Part shown: piece by piece, positions 1 to 6,229 of the stretch | Numbering within the stretch: the first letter of the stretch is position 1 | Layout: each line of letters starts with the position of its first letter | Assembly: GCA_016267585.1 (NCBI GenBank) | Contig: JACQUT010000368.1 | Span: 1 to 6,229, forward strand | Direction: 5' to 3' | DNA length: 6,229 nt | DNA from: Cyanobacteria bacterium NC_groundwater_1444_Ag_S-0.65um_54_12 | GTDB lineage: Bacteria > Cyanobacteriota > Sericytochromatia > S15B-MN24 > VGJW01 | Translations under genes and position numbers: made by a program | The notes under the pieces: generated by a model | Told to the model about the DNA's origin: nothing | The model's database searches: none | What the model saw: the letters and a program-made list of their open reading frames with translations, nothing else

Positions 1-27
1 CTGGCCAAGCGGAGGCTGGACAGATGA
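1..27 (+). CDS. nuoJ: NuoJ C-terminal end (partial), complex I membrane subunit J
   Basis: Frame 1 is open from the left edge and reads LAKRRLDR followed by TGA at 25-27. That stop overlaps the ATG of nuoK in an ATGA junction, as is common for neighbouring nuo genes. A basic cytoplasmic tail is reasonable for NuoJ, a membrane-arm subunit next to NuoK and NuoA. Eight residues are too few to identify the protein by sequence, so the call rests on the conserved order J-K-L-M-N and on the overlap. Confidence 0.75.
   Translation: MAKRRLDR
11..15 (+). promoter_or_regulatory. Ribosome binding site of nuoK
   Basis: GGAGG lies 8 bases before the ATG at 24, inside the last codons of nuoJ. It is a near-ideal Shine-Dalgarno sequence and supports the chosen nuoK start and translational coupling to nuoJ. 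Confidence 0.8.
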
Positions 28-326
28 TAGGTCTACATGGCTATCTATTGGTCTCGGCGGCACTGTTCTGCATCGGGGCAGCCGGTTTCATCGCTCGCCG
101 TAACCTATTTGCCATTCTGATGAGCCTGGAGTTGATGCTAAATGCCATCAACCTATCGTTAGTAGCTTTTTCGCGCCACTGGCTCGAGCTTGGTGGACAG
201 GTGATGGTGTTGCTGCTGGTGGCGGTCGCTGCGGCCGAGGCAGCCATCGCCTTGGCGGCGGTAATCTTGTTGTTCCGGAATAAAGAAACGCTAGATAGTG
301 ACGCGTTCCGGCTCTTGAAAGAATAG
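24..326 (+). CDS. nuoK: NADH-quinone oxidoreductase subunit K (NuoK)
   Basis: NuoK is a small membrane-arm subunit of respiratory complex I. It is related to MrpC antiporter subunits and helps pass protons between the quinone-reactive region and the antiporter-like subunits. The 100-residue product is the normal family length. It has three hydrophobic segments, at about residues 3-22, 28-49 and 58-84. The two buried glutamates needed for coupling in E. coli NuoK are at the same numbers here: Glu36 in the MSLELMLNA stretch and Glu72 in the VAAAEAAI stretch. The start is fixed by the ATGA overlap with nuoJ and by GGAGG 8 bases upstream. A short charged tail ends at TAG, 10 bases before nuoL. 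Nothing in it looks abnormal. Confidence 0.97.
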   Translation: MIGLHGYLLVSAALFCIGAAGFIARRNLFAILMSLELMLNAINLSLVAFSRHWLELGGQVMVLLLVAVAAAEAAIALAAVILLFRNKETLDSDAFRLLKE

Positions 327-336
327 AGGAGAGCAG

Positions 337-2322
337 ATGCCCAACAATGCCACTCTCCTGCTGATTCCCGCGCTGCCATTGCTCGGAGCGGCTTGCAACG
401 GGGCGATCGCCCTGTGGAATGCCAGGTATAACGCCGCATACGGACCACCAGAACGCTCATGCCGTGCCAGACGCATCCCAGACCAATCAGTAAGCTGGAT
501 CGGTGTGCTGGCACCGCTCGCAGCGGCCCTTATCGCCTGGGTCATCGCACTGCAAATGTTCAAGCTGCCAGCGACCGAACGCATCATTACTTTTACGCTT
601 GGCCGCTGGTTTGGCGCAGGTTCCTGGCAGGTTGACTGGGCTTTTTTGCTAGATCCGCTGAGCCTGACCATGGTGCTGGTCATCACCAGTATCGGAACTC
701 TCATACACGTCTATTCGGTTGGCTACATGGCGAACGATCCGGGCTATGCCCGTTACTTCAGCTATCTGAATCTTTTCTGCGCCATGATGCTAATACTGGT
801 AATGGCACGCGACCTGGTATTCATGTTCGTGGGCTGGGAGGGTGTCGGGCTCTGCTCGTATCTGCTCATCGGGTTTTGGTTCAGCGATGCTGCCAAAGCG
901 GCCGCTGGCACCAAGGCGTTCGTCGTGAATCGCATTGGTGATCTGGGCTTGCTTTTGGGGCTCTTCCTGCTCTACTGGAGTTTAAAGCCATTTGACCTCA
1001 CGTCGTTCGATGTCAGCAAACTGGGCGACAGCATTACCGCGCTAAGTGAGGGAACGGCGGTAGCTATTGCGCTCTTACTCCTGGTGGGGGCGATCGGGAA
1101 ATCGGCACAATTTCCTTTGCATATCTGGCTGCCAGATGCCATGGCCGGCCCCACTCCCGTATCAGCACTGATCCATGCTGCCACCATGGTGACGGCGGGA
1201 GTCTATCTGGTGGCACGCCTGCACCCCATATTTGCGGCAGCCGACTCGGCACTCTGGGTGGTGGGACTGGTGGGCGGCGGCACAGCGCTATTGGCCGCCA
1301 CCGTGGCTTGCGCCCAGCAAAATATCAAGCGGGTGATTGCCTGGTCTACCATCTCGCAACTGGGCTACATGTTCATGGGCCTGGCAACCGCCAGTTACGC
1401 TGCCGGGGTTTTTCATCTGGTCACGCATGCCTTCTTCAAGGGACTCTTCTTCCTGGCAGCTGGCGCGGTAATTCATGCCTTACATGGTGAAGAGAGCTTG
1501 GCGCGCATGGGTGGTCTCTGGCCAAAGCTCCGCAAAACCGGCAGCGCTTTCGCCGTAGCTGCCCTGGCAAATGCCGGGCTAGTGCCACTTTCTGGCTTCG
1601 TGAGCAAGGATGCCATACTGGCAGCCGCCTGGAATGAGCAGTTATGGCTCTTTTGGCTGTTGGGCTGGCTGGTGGCCGGCGTGACCGCTTTTTATTCCTG
1701 GCGCCTGGTATTGTTGATCTTTGCTGGCAAACCACGCGATCTCGAGCTGCAACAAAAGGCCCACGAGCCACCACTGGTAATGGGCATCCCGCTCGTCATC
1801 TTGACCGGAGGTGCCGTGCTGACCGGTGTGCTGAACTGGCCAACCGAGCTGGGCGGGACAGCGCTCTTCGATCATTTCCTGGCACCGGTCTTTGCCTCGG
1901 CAAGCGTCGTCTCGCATCACCATTCTGGTAACGCCTTACTAGTGACTGCGCTTTCGATCGCCATCGTACTGGCGGGTCTGGGGCTGGCCTGGTGGCGCTA
2001 TGCCGGCGCTGATGCCCCGCTGGACGCACCTTGGCCTGGCATGAAAAGCCTTTGGCGGATCCTGGCGCAGCACTGGTACCTGGACTGGCTCTACGAGCGG
2101 CTGATAACCAAGCCAGCCCTCTGGCTGGCGCAGACAGCCTTCCTGCAGGGGGAACGGCTGATAAATAGCAGTTATGAAACGCTTTCCCGCGGTTACTGGC
2201 AGCTAGGGCAAGGTTTGAGACTGCTGCAAACTGGCATGGTGCGCATTTATGGCTATGCCATGCTGCTAGGCCTGCTGGTACTGGTAATCTGCGCTGCCCT
2301 GTTGGGAAGGACGAGCCAATGA
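337..2322 (+). CDS. nuoL: NADH-quinone oxidoreductase subunit L (NuoL), distal antiporter-like proton channel
   Basis: NuoL is the outermost antiporter-like subunit of the complex I membrane arm, with a long amphipathic helix that runs along NuoM and NuoN. At 661 residues it is longer than E. coli NuoL (613). About 16 hydrophobic segments are visible, the last at about 637-657, with the connecting helix region at about 553-636. Key residues of the proton path are present: Glu168 in GWEGVG, Lys255 and His280 in the GKSAQFPLHIWLPDAM region, His360, His364 and Lys368 in FHLVTHAFFKG, and Lys424-Asp425 in FVSKDA. These correspond to E. coli Glu144, Lys229, His254, His334, His338, Lys342 and Lys399. 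A His-rich patch (527-529) lies in a loop. About 24 extra residues, rich in Arg, sit between helices 1 and 2. AGGAG at 327-331 precedes the ATG by 5 bases. The gene ends in an ATGA overlap with nuoM. Confidence 0.97.
   Translation: MPNNATLLLIPALPLLGAACNGAIALWNARYNAAYGPPERSCRARRIPDQSVSWIGVLAPLAAALIAWVIALQMFKLPATERIITFTLGRWFGAGSWQVDWAFLLDPLSLTMVLVITSIGTLIHVYSVGYMANDPGYARYFSYLNLFCAMMLILVMARDLVFMFVGWEGVGLCSYLLIGFWFSDAAKAAAGTKAFVVNRIGDLGLLLGLFLLYWSLKPFDLTSFDVSKLGDSITALSEGTAVAIALLLLVGAIGKSAQFPLHIWLPDAMAGPTPVSALIHAATMVTAGVYLVARLHPIFAAADSALWVVGLVGGGTALLAATVACAQQNIKRVIAWSTISQLGYMFMGLATASYAAGVFHLVTHAFFKGLFFLAAGAVIHALHGEESLARMGGLWPKLRKTGSAFAVAALANAGLVPLSGFVSKDAILAAAWNEQLWLFWLLGWLVAGVTAFYSWRLVLLIFAGKPRDLELQQKAHEPPLVMGIPLVILTGGAVLTGVLNWPTELGGTALFDHFLAPVFASASVVSHHHSGNALLVTALSIAIVLAGLGLAWWRYAGADAPLDAPWPGMKSLWRILAQHWYLDWLYERLITKPALWLAQTAFLQGERLINSSYETLSRGYWQLGQGLRLLQTGMVRIYGYAMLLGLLVLVICAALLGRTSQ
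403..410. repeat. HIP1-type palindrome GCGATCGC, copy 1 (in nuoL)
   Basis: This octamer is embedded in a perfect 12-base palindrome, GGGCGATCGCCC, at 401-412. In nuoL it is read as gcg-atc-gcc (Ala23-Ile-Ala). Confidence 0.7.
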
Positions 2323-3950
2323 GCGAACACCTACTGGCATGGCTGATTTTTTGGCCCCTGGTAGCCGGGGCCTTGCTCTTCGTCTTGCCGAAATCCTGGG
2401 CTCGCACCTGGGCTCTGCTGGCCGCGCTAGGCGAGTTCGGTCTGGCGATCGCCCTGGCAGGCAACTTGCAACCGACACCGTCCTGGCAATTCACAGAACG
2501 GTGGAGCTGGATTCTGCCCCTGGGGATCACCTTTCACCTGGCAAGCGACGGAATTTCCGGTTTCCTGGTAATGACTACGGCTGCGCTGACCCCGCTAGCC
2601 ATTCTCGCTACCGTCGTCGCACCAGCTGGCACTCCGGGGACTAACCACGCCAGGCGCGAATTTGGCCGAGCTTTTTTCTTCTGGATCCTGGCCTTCGCGG
2701 GCAGCATGATCGGTGCTTTGCTGACACTGGATCTACTGGTGTTTTATGTCTTCTGGGAGCTGATGCTATTGCCGGCGTTCTTCCTGGTAGGTATCTGGGG
2801 CGGAGAACAGCGGGTACCGGCCACCGTCAAATTTGCGCTCATGACCTTGGTGGGATCGCTCACCATGCTGCTGGCCATTCTGTACATCGGCGTCCGGATA
2901 CATGACACCACCGGCGCCTGGAGCTTCGGTTACGAGCAAGCACTGGGCCTCAGCTTCAGCAGGAAAGAGGAGATCTGGCTCTTTTTCGCCTTCATGGCGG
3001 CTTTTGCCGTCAAGATCCCGCTCTTCCCTTTACACCCTTGGCTGCCAGGTGCCTATACCGCGGCGCCCACTGCAGCAGTCCTGCTGATGTCGGCCGTGAT
3101 GGCCAAGCTAGGGGTTTACGGTCTGCTGCGCTTTGCCATTCCCATGTTTCCCAATGCAGCCTTTGGTTTTGGCGGCTTATTCATGGCGCTGGCCACCATC
3201 GGAATCCTTTACGGCGCGCTCCTGGCTCTCGGACAAGGTGATATCAAACGTTTGATCGCCTATTCCAGCTTTAGCCACTTGGGATGGATCACCTTGGGGA
3301 TCCTGGCTTTCAATCTGGTGGGGGTCACCGGAGCCGTTTATCAGATGTTGAGCCATGCGGTAGCAACTGGAGCCTTGTTTTTACTGGTCGGCATGTTGTG
3401 GGAACGGGCGCAAAGCACAGATATCAAGCAGTTTAGCGGCTTGGCGACCGTGGCACCCTATCTGGCGACTTGTTTCGTCATTGTCAGCCTGGCTTCCCTG
3501 GGCCTGCCTGGTTTGAACGGTTTCATCGGCGAATTCATGATCTTGCTGGGAGCTTGGGGGCGATCGCCCTGGGCAGCCGGCTTCGGGGCAGTCGGGGTCG
3601 TCTTGGGTGCCGCCTATTTGCTCTTTTTGCTGCAACGAACCATGTTCGGTCCGGTAAAATTGCACGAGGAAGCTCCGGGGCAAAGCGCCAAGCGACCAGC
3701 TTTTGCCGATCTGAGCTGGCGCGAAGCAATAGTTGTATTGCCGCTGGTGAGCTTGACGGTCATCATGGGAGTGTGGCCCGCGCCATTCCTGGAACGCATC
3801 GAGCCAGCGGTCCGCCAGTTGCTACTGATAGTGGAAGCGCGCCGCACCGCCATGCCAGATTCCTTCATTGCCGTCAATAACGGCCAGCCCAGCCGCCGGC
3901 TATGGGACGAAGCGCACCAGGGGAGTTACGTATGGATTACTTACCGCTAA
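2319..3950 (+). CDS. nuoM: NADH-quinone oxidoreductase subunit M (NuoM), antiporter-like proton channel
   Basis: NuoM is the central antiporter-like proton-translocating subunit, located between NuoL and NuoN. It shows about 14 hydrophobic segments, from about residues 5-24 to 467-488. Functional residues are intact: Glu147 in FWELMLLP, Lys232 and His239 in AVKIPLFPLHPWLP, Lys263 in MAKLGVYGLL, His346 in LSHAVATGALF, and Glu405 in GFIGEFMIL. These correspond to E. coli Glu144, Lys234, His241, Lys265, His348 and Glu407. Glu rather than Lys at the last site separates NuoM from NuoL and NuoN. The start overlaps the nuoL stop (ATGA), with AAGGA 7 bases upstream. The product is 543 residues against 509 in E. 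coli. The excess is largely a hydrophilic tail after about residue 508, whose last codons overlap the beginning of nuoN by 19 bases. Confidence 0.97.
   Translation: MSEHLLAWLIFWPLVAGALLFVLPKSWARTWALLAALGEFGLAIALAGNLQPTPSWQFTERWSWILPLGITFHLASDGISGFLVMTTAALTPLAILATVVAPAGTPGTNHARREFGRAFFFWILAFAGSMIGALLTLDLLVFYVFWELMLLPAFFLVGIWGGEQRVPATVKFALMTLVGSLTMLLAILYIGVRIHDTTGAWSFGYEQALGLSFSRKEEIWLFFAFMAAFAVKIPLFPLHPWLPGAYTAAPTAAVLLMSAVMAKLGVYGLLRFAIPMFPNAAFGFGGLFMALATIGILYGALLALGQGDIKRLIAYSSFSHLGWITLGILAFNLVGVTGAVYQMLSHAVATGALFLLVGMLWERAQSTDIKQFSGLATVAPYLATCFVIVSLASLGLPGLNGFIGEFMILLGAWGRSPWAAGFGAVGVVLGAAYLLFLLQRTMFGPVKLHEEAPGQSAKRPAFADLSWREAIVVLPLVSLTVIMGVWPAPFLERIEPAVRQLLLIVEARRTAMPDSFIAVNNGQPSRRLWDEAHQGSYVWITYR
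2445..2452. repeat. HIP1-type palindrome GCGATCGC, copy 2 (in nuoM)
   Basis: This copy is the core of a 10-base palindrome, GGCGATCGCC, at 2444-2453. It is read as gcg-atc-gcc (Ala43-Ile-Ala) in nuoM. Confidence 0.7.
3560..3567. repeat. HIP1-type palindrome GCGATCGC, copy 3 (in nuoM)
   Basis: This copy lies in a perfect 12-base palindrome, GGGCGATCGCCC, at 3558-3569, identical to the 12-mer at 401-412. Here the reading frame is different: ggg-cga-tcg-ccc, Gly414-Arg-Ser-Pro. The repeat is therefore at the DNA level and is not a by-product of an Ala-Ile-Ala membrane motif. Confidence 0.7.
3919..3925 (+). promoter_or_regulatory. Ribosome binding site that decides the nuoN start
   Basis: AGGGGAG is 6 bases before the ATG at 3932. 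The in-frame ATG at 3902 has only a C-rich, purine-poor leader and would add ten hydrophilic residues before the first membrane helix. I therefore take 3932 as the start. Confidence 0.75.
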
Positions 3951-5464
3951 TGCCTTTCCTGGTGGTAACCGGGGGCGGGCTACTTTCTTTACTGCTCATG
4001 GGACCGCGCAAGCAAACTGCAGCGGCGATCGGACGCTATACTTTCACCTTCGGCGTATTGCTGACAGCCCTGTTGTTTGCTCTTCGCCAATGGTTCGGGC
4101 AGAGCGGAGCGTTTCGCCTGAACTTCTTTGGCGGGGCGATCGTCATCGACAACTTTTCTACTTTCTTCGCGATACTGGTGCTACTTTGCGGGCTAGTCAC
4201 CGTACTGGTGGCACTGCCTTACGCGCACCAAGAGCGCATGGACCATCCGGAACTCCATTCCCTCTTACTCTTTGCGATAAGCGGAATGCTTTTGCTCGGC
4301 TCCAGCAAAGACTTGCTGGTCCTGTTCCTGGGTCTAGAAATCATGAGCTTGGCCATTTATGCGCTAGTGGGCCTGCGCCGCCATGATCTCAAGGCCAATG
4401 AAGCCACGCTCAAGTACATCTTGCTGGGAGCATTTTCCTCTGCCTTTTTGCTCTACGGCATCGCGTTATGCTATGGCTTTAGCGGCAGCACGCAGCTTGA
4501 CCGCATTGCGACGGTCATCAGCTCGCTACCGCCGGGATCTTACCCCCTATATTTGTTAGCTTTGTCTCTCTTGCTAGCTGGCCTGGCCTTCAAAATTGCC
4601 GCATTTCCTTTTCACATGTGGGCGCCGGATGTCTACGAAGGAGCAGCCTCCCCGATTACCGGTTTCATGGCGGCCGCCGTCAAAGTTGCCGCTTTCGCCA
4701 TGCTATTGCGTCTTGCTCTGGGCGAGCTAATTACTGGCGAGTTCTTCGCGGTCAACGTCATCTGGTGGCTGTCGGTACTCTCGATGTTCGTGGGCAACAC
4801 CTTGGCACTGGTCCAGCAAAGCGTAAAGCGCATGCTGGCCTATTCCAGCATTGCCCATACCGGATACCTGCTGGTCGGTCTTACCGGAGTGACTACGCAA
4901 CAACCGGACGGCGCGACCGCGGCACTGGTTTACTTGGTCGCCTATGCCATCACCAGCATCGGCGCTTTCGCCTGCGTGACCTACCTGGCGCAAAGAAACG
5001 AGCAGTTGCTGCGCCTGGAGGACTGGGCCGGCATGGCACGCCGGCATCCCTGGATAGCAAGCGCCATGACCATCTGCTTGCTGTCGTTAATAGGCTTCCC
5101 ACCAACGGTCGGGTTCTTTGGCAAGTATCTGCTCTTTTCTGCCGCCATCCAATCCGGGCAGCTTACCTTGGCCCTGCTCGGGATACTCAACAGCATCCTC
5201 GCCATCTGGTACTACCTGCGCGTGGTGGTCGTGATGATGATGAAAGAACCCGTCACCACTGGCCCGGTAGCACCGAGCGAAGAGAAAATAGCGGGCAAGA
5301 GCCTGCCACCACCCGGAGGGCTACGCTGGGGTGCGGGAATAGGTGCGATCTATGCGGCACTCTTCCTGATCTGGGCTGGCATCGGCACCTTTACCCTGGG
5401 TATTTTTCCGGGCGCCGTGCCACTTTTCAACTGGGCCTGGCTCTCGATCGCTTCATTGCTATAA
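3932..5464 (+). CDS. nuoN: NADH-quinone oxidoreductase subunit N (NuoN), antiporter-like proton channel
   Basis: NuoN is the antiporter-like subunit closest to NuoK and the quinone-reactive region. From the ATG at 3932 it is 510 residues (E. coli 485), with about 14 hydrophobic segments from about 3-24 to 466-492. Expected proton-path residues are present: Glu136 in FLGLEIMSL, Lys221 and His228 in FKIAAFPFHMWAPDVYEGA, Lys251 in AAVKVAAFA, and Lys398 in GFFGKYLLF. These correspond to E. coli Glu133, Lys217, His224, Lys247 and Lys395. The APDVYEGA motif is typical of NuoN and distinguishes it from NuoL and NuoM. A hydrophilic, Pro-rich loop at about 439-462 lies before the last helix. The gene overlaps nuoM by 19 bases, so translation is probably coupled. 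It is the last gene of the nuo cluster here and ends in TAA inside an AT-rich stretch. Confidence 0.96.
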   Translation: MDYLPLMPFLVVTGGGLLSLLLMGPRKQTAAAIGRYTFTFGVLLTALLFALRQWFGQSGAFRLNFFGGAIVIDNFSTFFAILVLLCGLVTVLVALPYAHQERMDHPELHSLLLFAISGMLLLGSSKDLLVLFLGLEIMSLAIYALVGLRRHDLKANEATLKYILLGAFSSAFLLYGIALCYGFSGSTQLDRIATVISSLPPGSYPLYLLALSLLLAGLAFKIAAFPFHMWAPDVYEGAASPITGFMAAAVKVAAFAMLLRLALGELITGEFFAVNVIWWLSVLSMFVGNTLALVQQSVKRMLAYSSIAHTGYLLVGLTGVTTQQPDGATAALVYLVAYAITSIGAFACVTYLAQRNEQLLRLEDWAGMARRHPWIASAMTICLLSLIGFPPTVGFFGKYLLFSAAIQSGQLTLALLGILNSILAIWYYLRVVVVMMMKEPVTTGPVAPSEEKIAGKSLPPPGGLRWGAGIGAIYAALFLIWAGIGTFTLGIFPGAVPLFNWAWLSIASLL

Positions 5465-5470
5465 TATAAT
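5460..5470 (+). promoter_or_regulatory. Candidate -10 element(s) for the downstream permease gene
   Basis: Two consensus TATAAT hexamers overlap by one base (5460-5465 and 5465-5470) across the nuoN stop codon, in otherwise GC-rich DNA. The start codon of the permease gene is about 77-82 bases downstream. No good -35 is seen: the hexamer 17 bases upstream of the first, CTGGCT at 5437-5442, matches TTGACA at only three positions. A weak or activator-dependent promoter is possible, as is a chance effect of a stop codon in AT-rich sequence. Confidence 0.35.
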
Positions 5471-5546
5471 CGGGCGTCCAACGCACGCCGCTAAACCGCT
5501 TAGACTTCGCTAGCGATAAAAGGAACGTAACTGCTCGCCAGGAACG
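5465..5546 (+). other. nuoN-permease intergenic spacer with small inverted and direct repeats
   Basis: This is the only real non-coding gap in the window. It contains a 5-bp stem (GGCGT 5473-5477 with ACGCC 5485-5489, 7-base loop) with no T-run after it, so it is not a classical intrinsic terminator. It also holds a perfect 10-base palindrome, TCGCTAGCGA, at 5507-5516, and a direct repeat of AGGAACG at 5521-5527 and 5540-5546. The second repeat copy forms the ribosome binding region of the permease gene. The palindrome could be an operator, but nothing identifies a regulator. Confidence 0.45.
5540..5543 (+). promoter_or_regulatory. Ribosome binding site of the phosphate permease gene
   Basis: AGGA ends only 3 bases before the ATG at 5547, which is a short spacing. 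No alternative start exists upstream, because the same frame meets a TAA at 5517-5519 with no ATG, GTG or TTG in between. Confidence 0.5.
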
Positions 5547-6229
5547 ATGTTAACCGCTCTGATCATAGTAGCCATTCTGTTCGTCGCCTATGCCAACGGT
5601 GCCAATGATAATTTCAAAGGCATTGCCACGCTTTTCGGGAGTGGACAGACGAGCTACCGTGGCGCCCTGGCATGGGGAACGCTGACAACCTTCGCTGGCT
5701 CGCTGGCTGCCTTGGCCCTGGCGAATCGACTGCTGATGTTGTTCTCCGGTGCCGGTATCGTACCGGATGCCCTGGCTGGAACTCCGGCGTTCATCGCAGC
5801 GGTGGCGCTCGGCACCGCCAGCACCGTGCTGCTGGCAACCTATCTGTCACTCCCGGTTTCCACGACCCACGCGCTTATCGGATCGCTGGTAGGAGCGGGC
5901 CTCATGCTGAATGGCGACGTCCAGCTTTCATATCTGGGTGCCAGGTTCCTCTTGCCGCTGCTCGTGTCACCGCTACTGGCGATCGCACTGACGGTACTGC
6001 TTTATCCTGGACTGCGCTGGCTCCGGCGCCGCATGGGAATCACTCGCGAGATCTGCATCTGTGTCGAAGGGCGCTGGGTTCCCGCGACCTTGGCTTTAGC
6101 TCCAACTATGTCATCGGGAGAGGTAGTGCCATGGGCACCGGCCGAACTGCCAACCGTCGAGTTATGCCAGTGCCAGGAACGGTACCAGGGAGCCATCCTG
6201 GCGATCAATGCCCAGACGACCCTCAACGC
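5547..6229 (+). CDS. PiT-family inorganic phosphate transporter, N-terminal part (runs off the right edge)
   Basis: PiT/Pho4 permeases import phosphate with protons or sodium, often as metal-phosphate complexes, across the inner membrane. The frame is open for 227 codons plus two bases, with no stop before the window ends. Two family signatures are visible: YANGANDNFKGIATLFGSG at residues 15-33, a variant of the GAND signature, and LPVSTTHALIGSLVGAG at 102-118, the PxSTTH signature. Hydrophobic segments lie at about 2-16, 40-60, 81-100, 103-121 and 133-154. They are followed by a hydrophilic domain from about 157 containing Cys170-x-Cys172 and Cys207-x-Cys209. From memory, the ANDNFKG type with a cysteine-containing central loop is a recurring PiT subfamily, so the loop is probably genuine. 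The missing C-terminal half should carry the second GAND-type repeat. The gene may have its own promoter in the 82-base spacer, or read-through from nuo may occur. Confidence 0.9.
   Translation, partial: MLTALIIVAILFVAYANGANDNFKGIATLFGSGQTSYRGALAWGTLTTFAGSLAALALANRLLMLFSGAGIVPDALAGTPAFIAAVALGTASTVLLATYLSLPVSTTHALIGSLVGAGLMLNGDVQLSYLGARFLLPLLVSPLLAIALTVLLYPGLRWLRRRMGITREICICVEGRWVPATLALAPTMSSGEVVPWAPAELPTVELCQCQERYQGAILAINAQTTLN
5979..5986. repeat. HIP1-type palindrome GCGATCGC, copy 4 (in the permease gene)
   Basis: This octamer is read as gcg-atc-gca (Ala145-Ile-Ala). Its flanks (G before, A after) do not extend the palindrome, unlike the other three copies. Confidence 0.65.

Noticed and set aside
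1796..2530. Long antisense open frame (244 codons) across the nuoL-nuoM junction
   Set aside because: It is the reverse strand of two well-supported genes. The product is rich in Arg, Pro, Ser and Ala with no recognisable domain, which is typical of a shadow frame in GC-rich coding DNA.
3902..3931. Upstream in-frame ATG at 3902 as the nuoN start
   Set aside because: It has no Shine-Dalgarno sequence and adds ten polar residues. The ATG at 3932 has AGGGGAG at good spacing and begins directly before the first membrane helix.
3868..4386. Plus-strand open frame of 172 codons across the nuoM-nuoN junction
   Set aside because: It conflicts with both nuoM and nuoN, which have family motifs, and its translation shows no recognisable features.
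4618..5469. Plus-strand open frame of 283 codons inside nuoN in another frame
   Set aside because: It is fully contained in nuoN apart from five bases. The product is Arg/Gly/His-rich and low in membrane character, with no domain, and NuoN's conserved motifs lie in the other frame.
5473..5489. Intrinsic terminator after nuoN
   Set aside because: The stem has only five base pairs and no T-run follows, so it does not meet the usual criteria.
403..5986. Cyanobacterial origin based on the HIP1 octamers
   Set aside because: The J-K-L-M-N order and the close match of NuoK, L, M and N residues to E. coli numbering point to a proteobacterial-type complex I. The octamer alone is not enough to assign a phylum.
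1..6229. A new defence, mobile or biosynthetic system
   Set aside because: Every stretch is accounted for by conserved complex I genes, a known transporter family and one short spacer. No repeats of mobile-element type, CRISPR units or unknown genes were seen.

Overview
The window is the 3' end of a bacterial nuo operon (proton-pumping NADH:quinone oxidoreductase, respiratory complex I), followed by the start of a PiT-family phosphate permease gene. All genes are on the + strand. The order is nuoJ (last codons only), nuoK, nuoL, nuoM, nuoN, then a gap of 82 bases and a pit-like gene that runs off the right edge. The nuo genes are packed tightly: J/K and L/M share ATGA stop-start overlaps, K and L are 10 bases apart, and M and N overlap by 19 bases. 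Each has a purine-rich ribosome binding site, which fits one polycistronic, translationally coupled mRNA.

The four complete nuo products form most of the membrane arm of complex I. NuoL, NuoM and NuoN are the three antiporter-like proton channels. NuoK is a small three-helix subunit that links them to the quinone-reactive part. The charged residues expected for proton transfer (the Glu/Lys pairs, central lysines and channel histidines) are all present at positions homologous to E. coli, so I see no sign that the complex is degraded. The permease uses an ion gradient to import phosphate, so its location beside a proton pump is functionally plausible. It has its own spacer with a candidate -10 element and may be transcribed separately.

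The organism appears to be a moderately GC-rich bacterium (high fifties percent by eye). The gene order J-K-L-M-N and the protein style suggest a proteobacterium; an acidithiobacilli- or beta/gamma-like lineage is only a guess. A notable base-level feature is the octamer GCGATCGC, identical to the cyanobacterial HIP1 palindrome. It occurs four times in 6.2 kb, in more than one reading frame, against about 0.1 expected by chance. The nuo gene order does not look cyanobacterial.

I found no RNA gene, mobile element, CRISPR array or plausible new system. The points worth a second look are the palindrome enrichment, paired Cys-x-Cys motifs in the permease loop, a C-terminal tail on NuoM that carries the nuoN start, and an Arg-rich loop insertion in NuoL.
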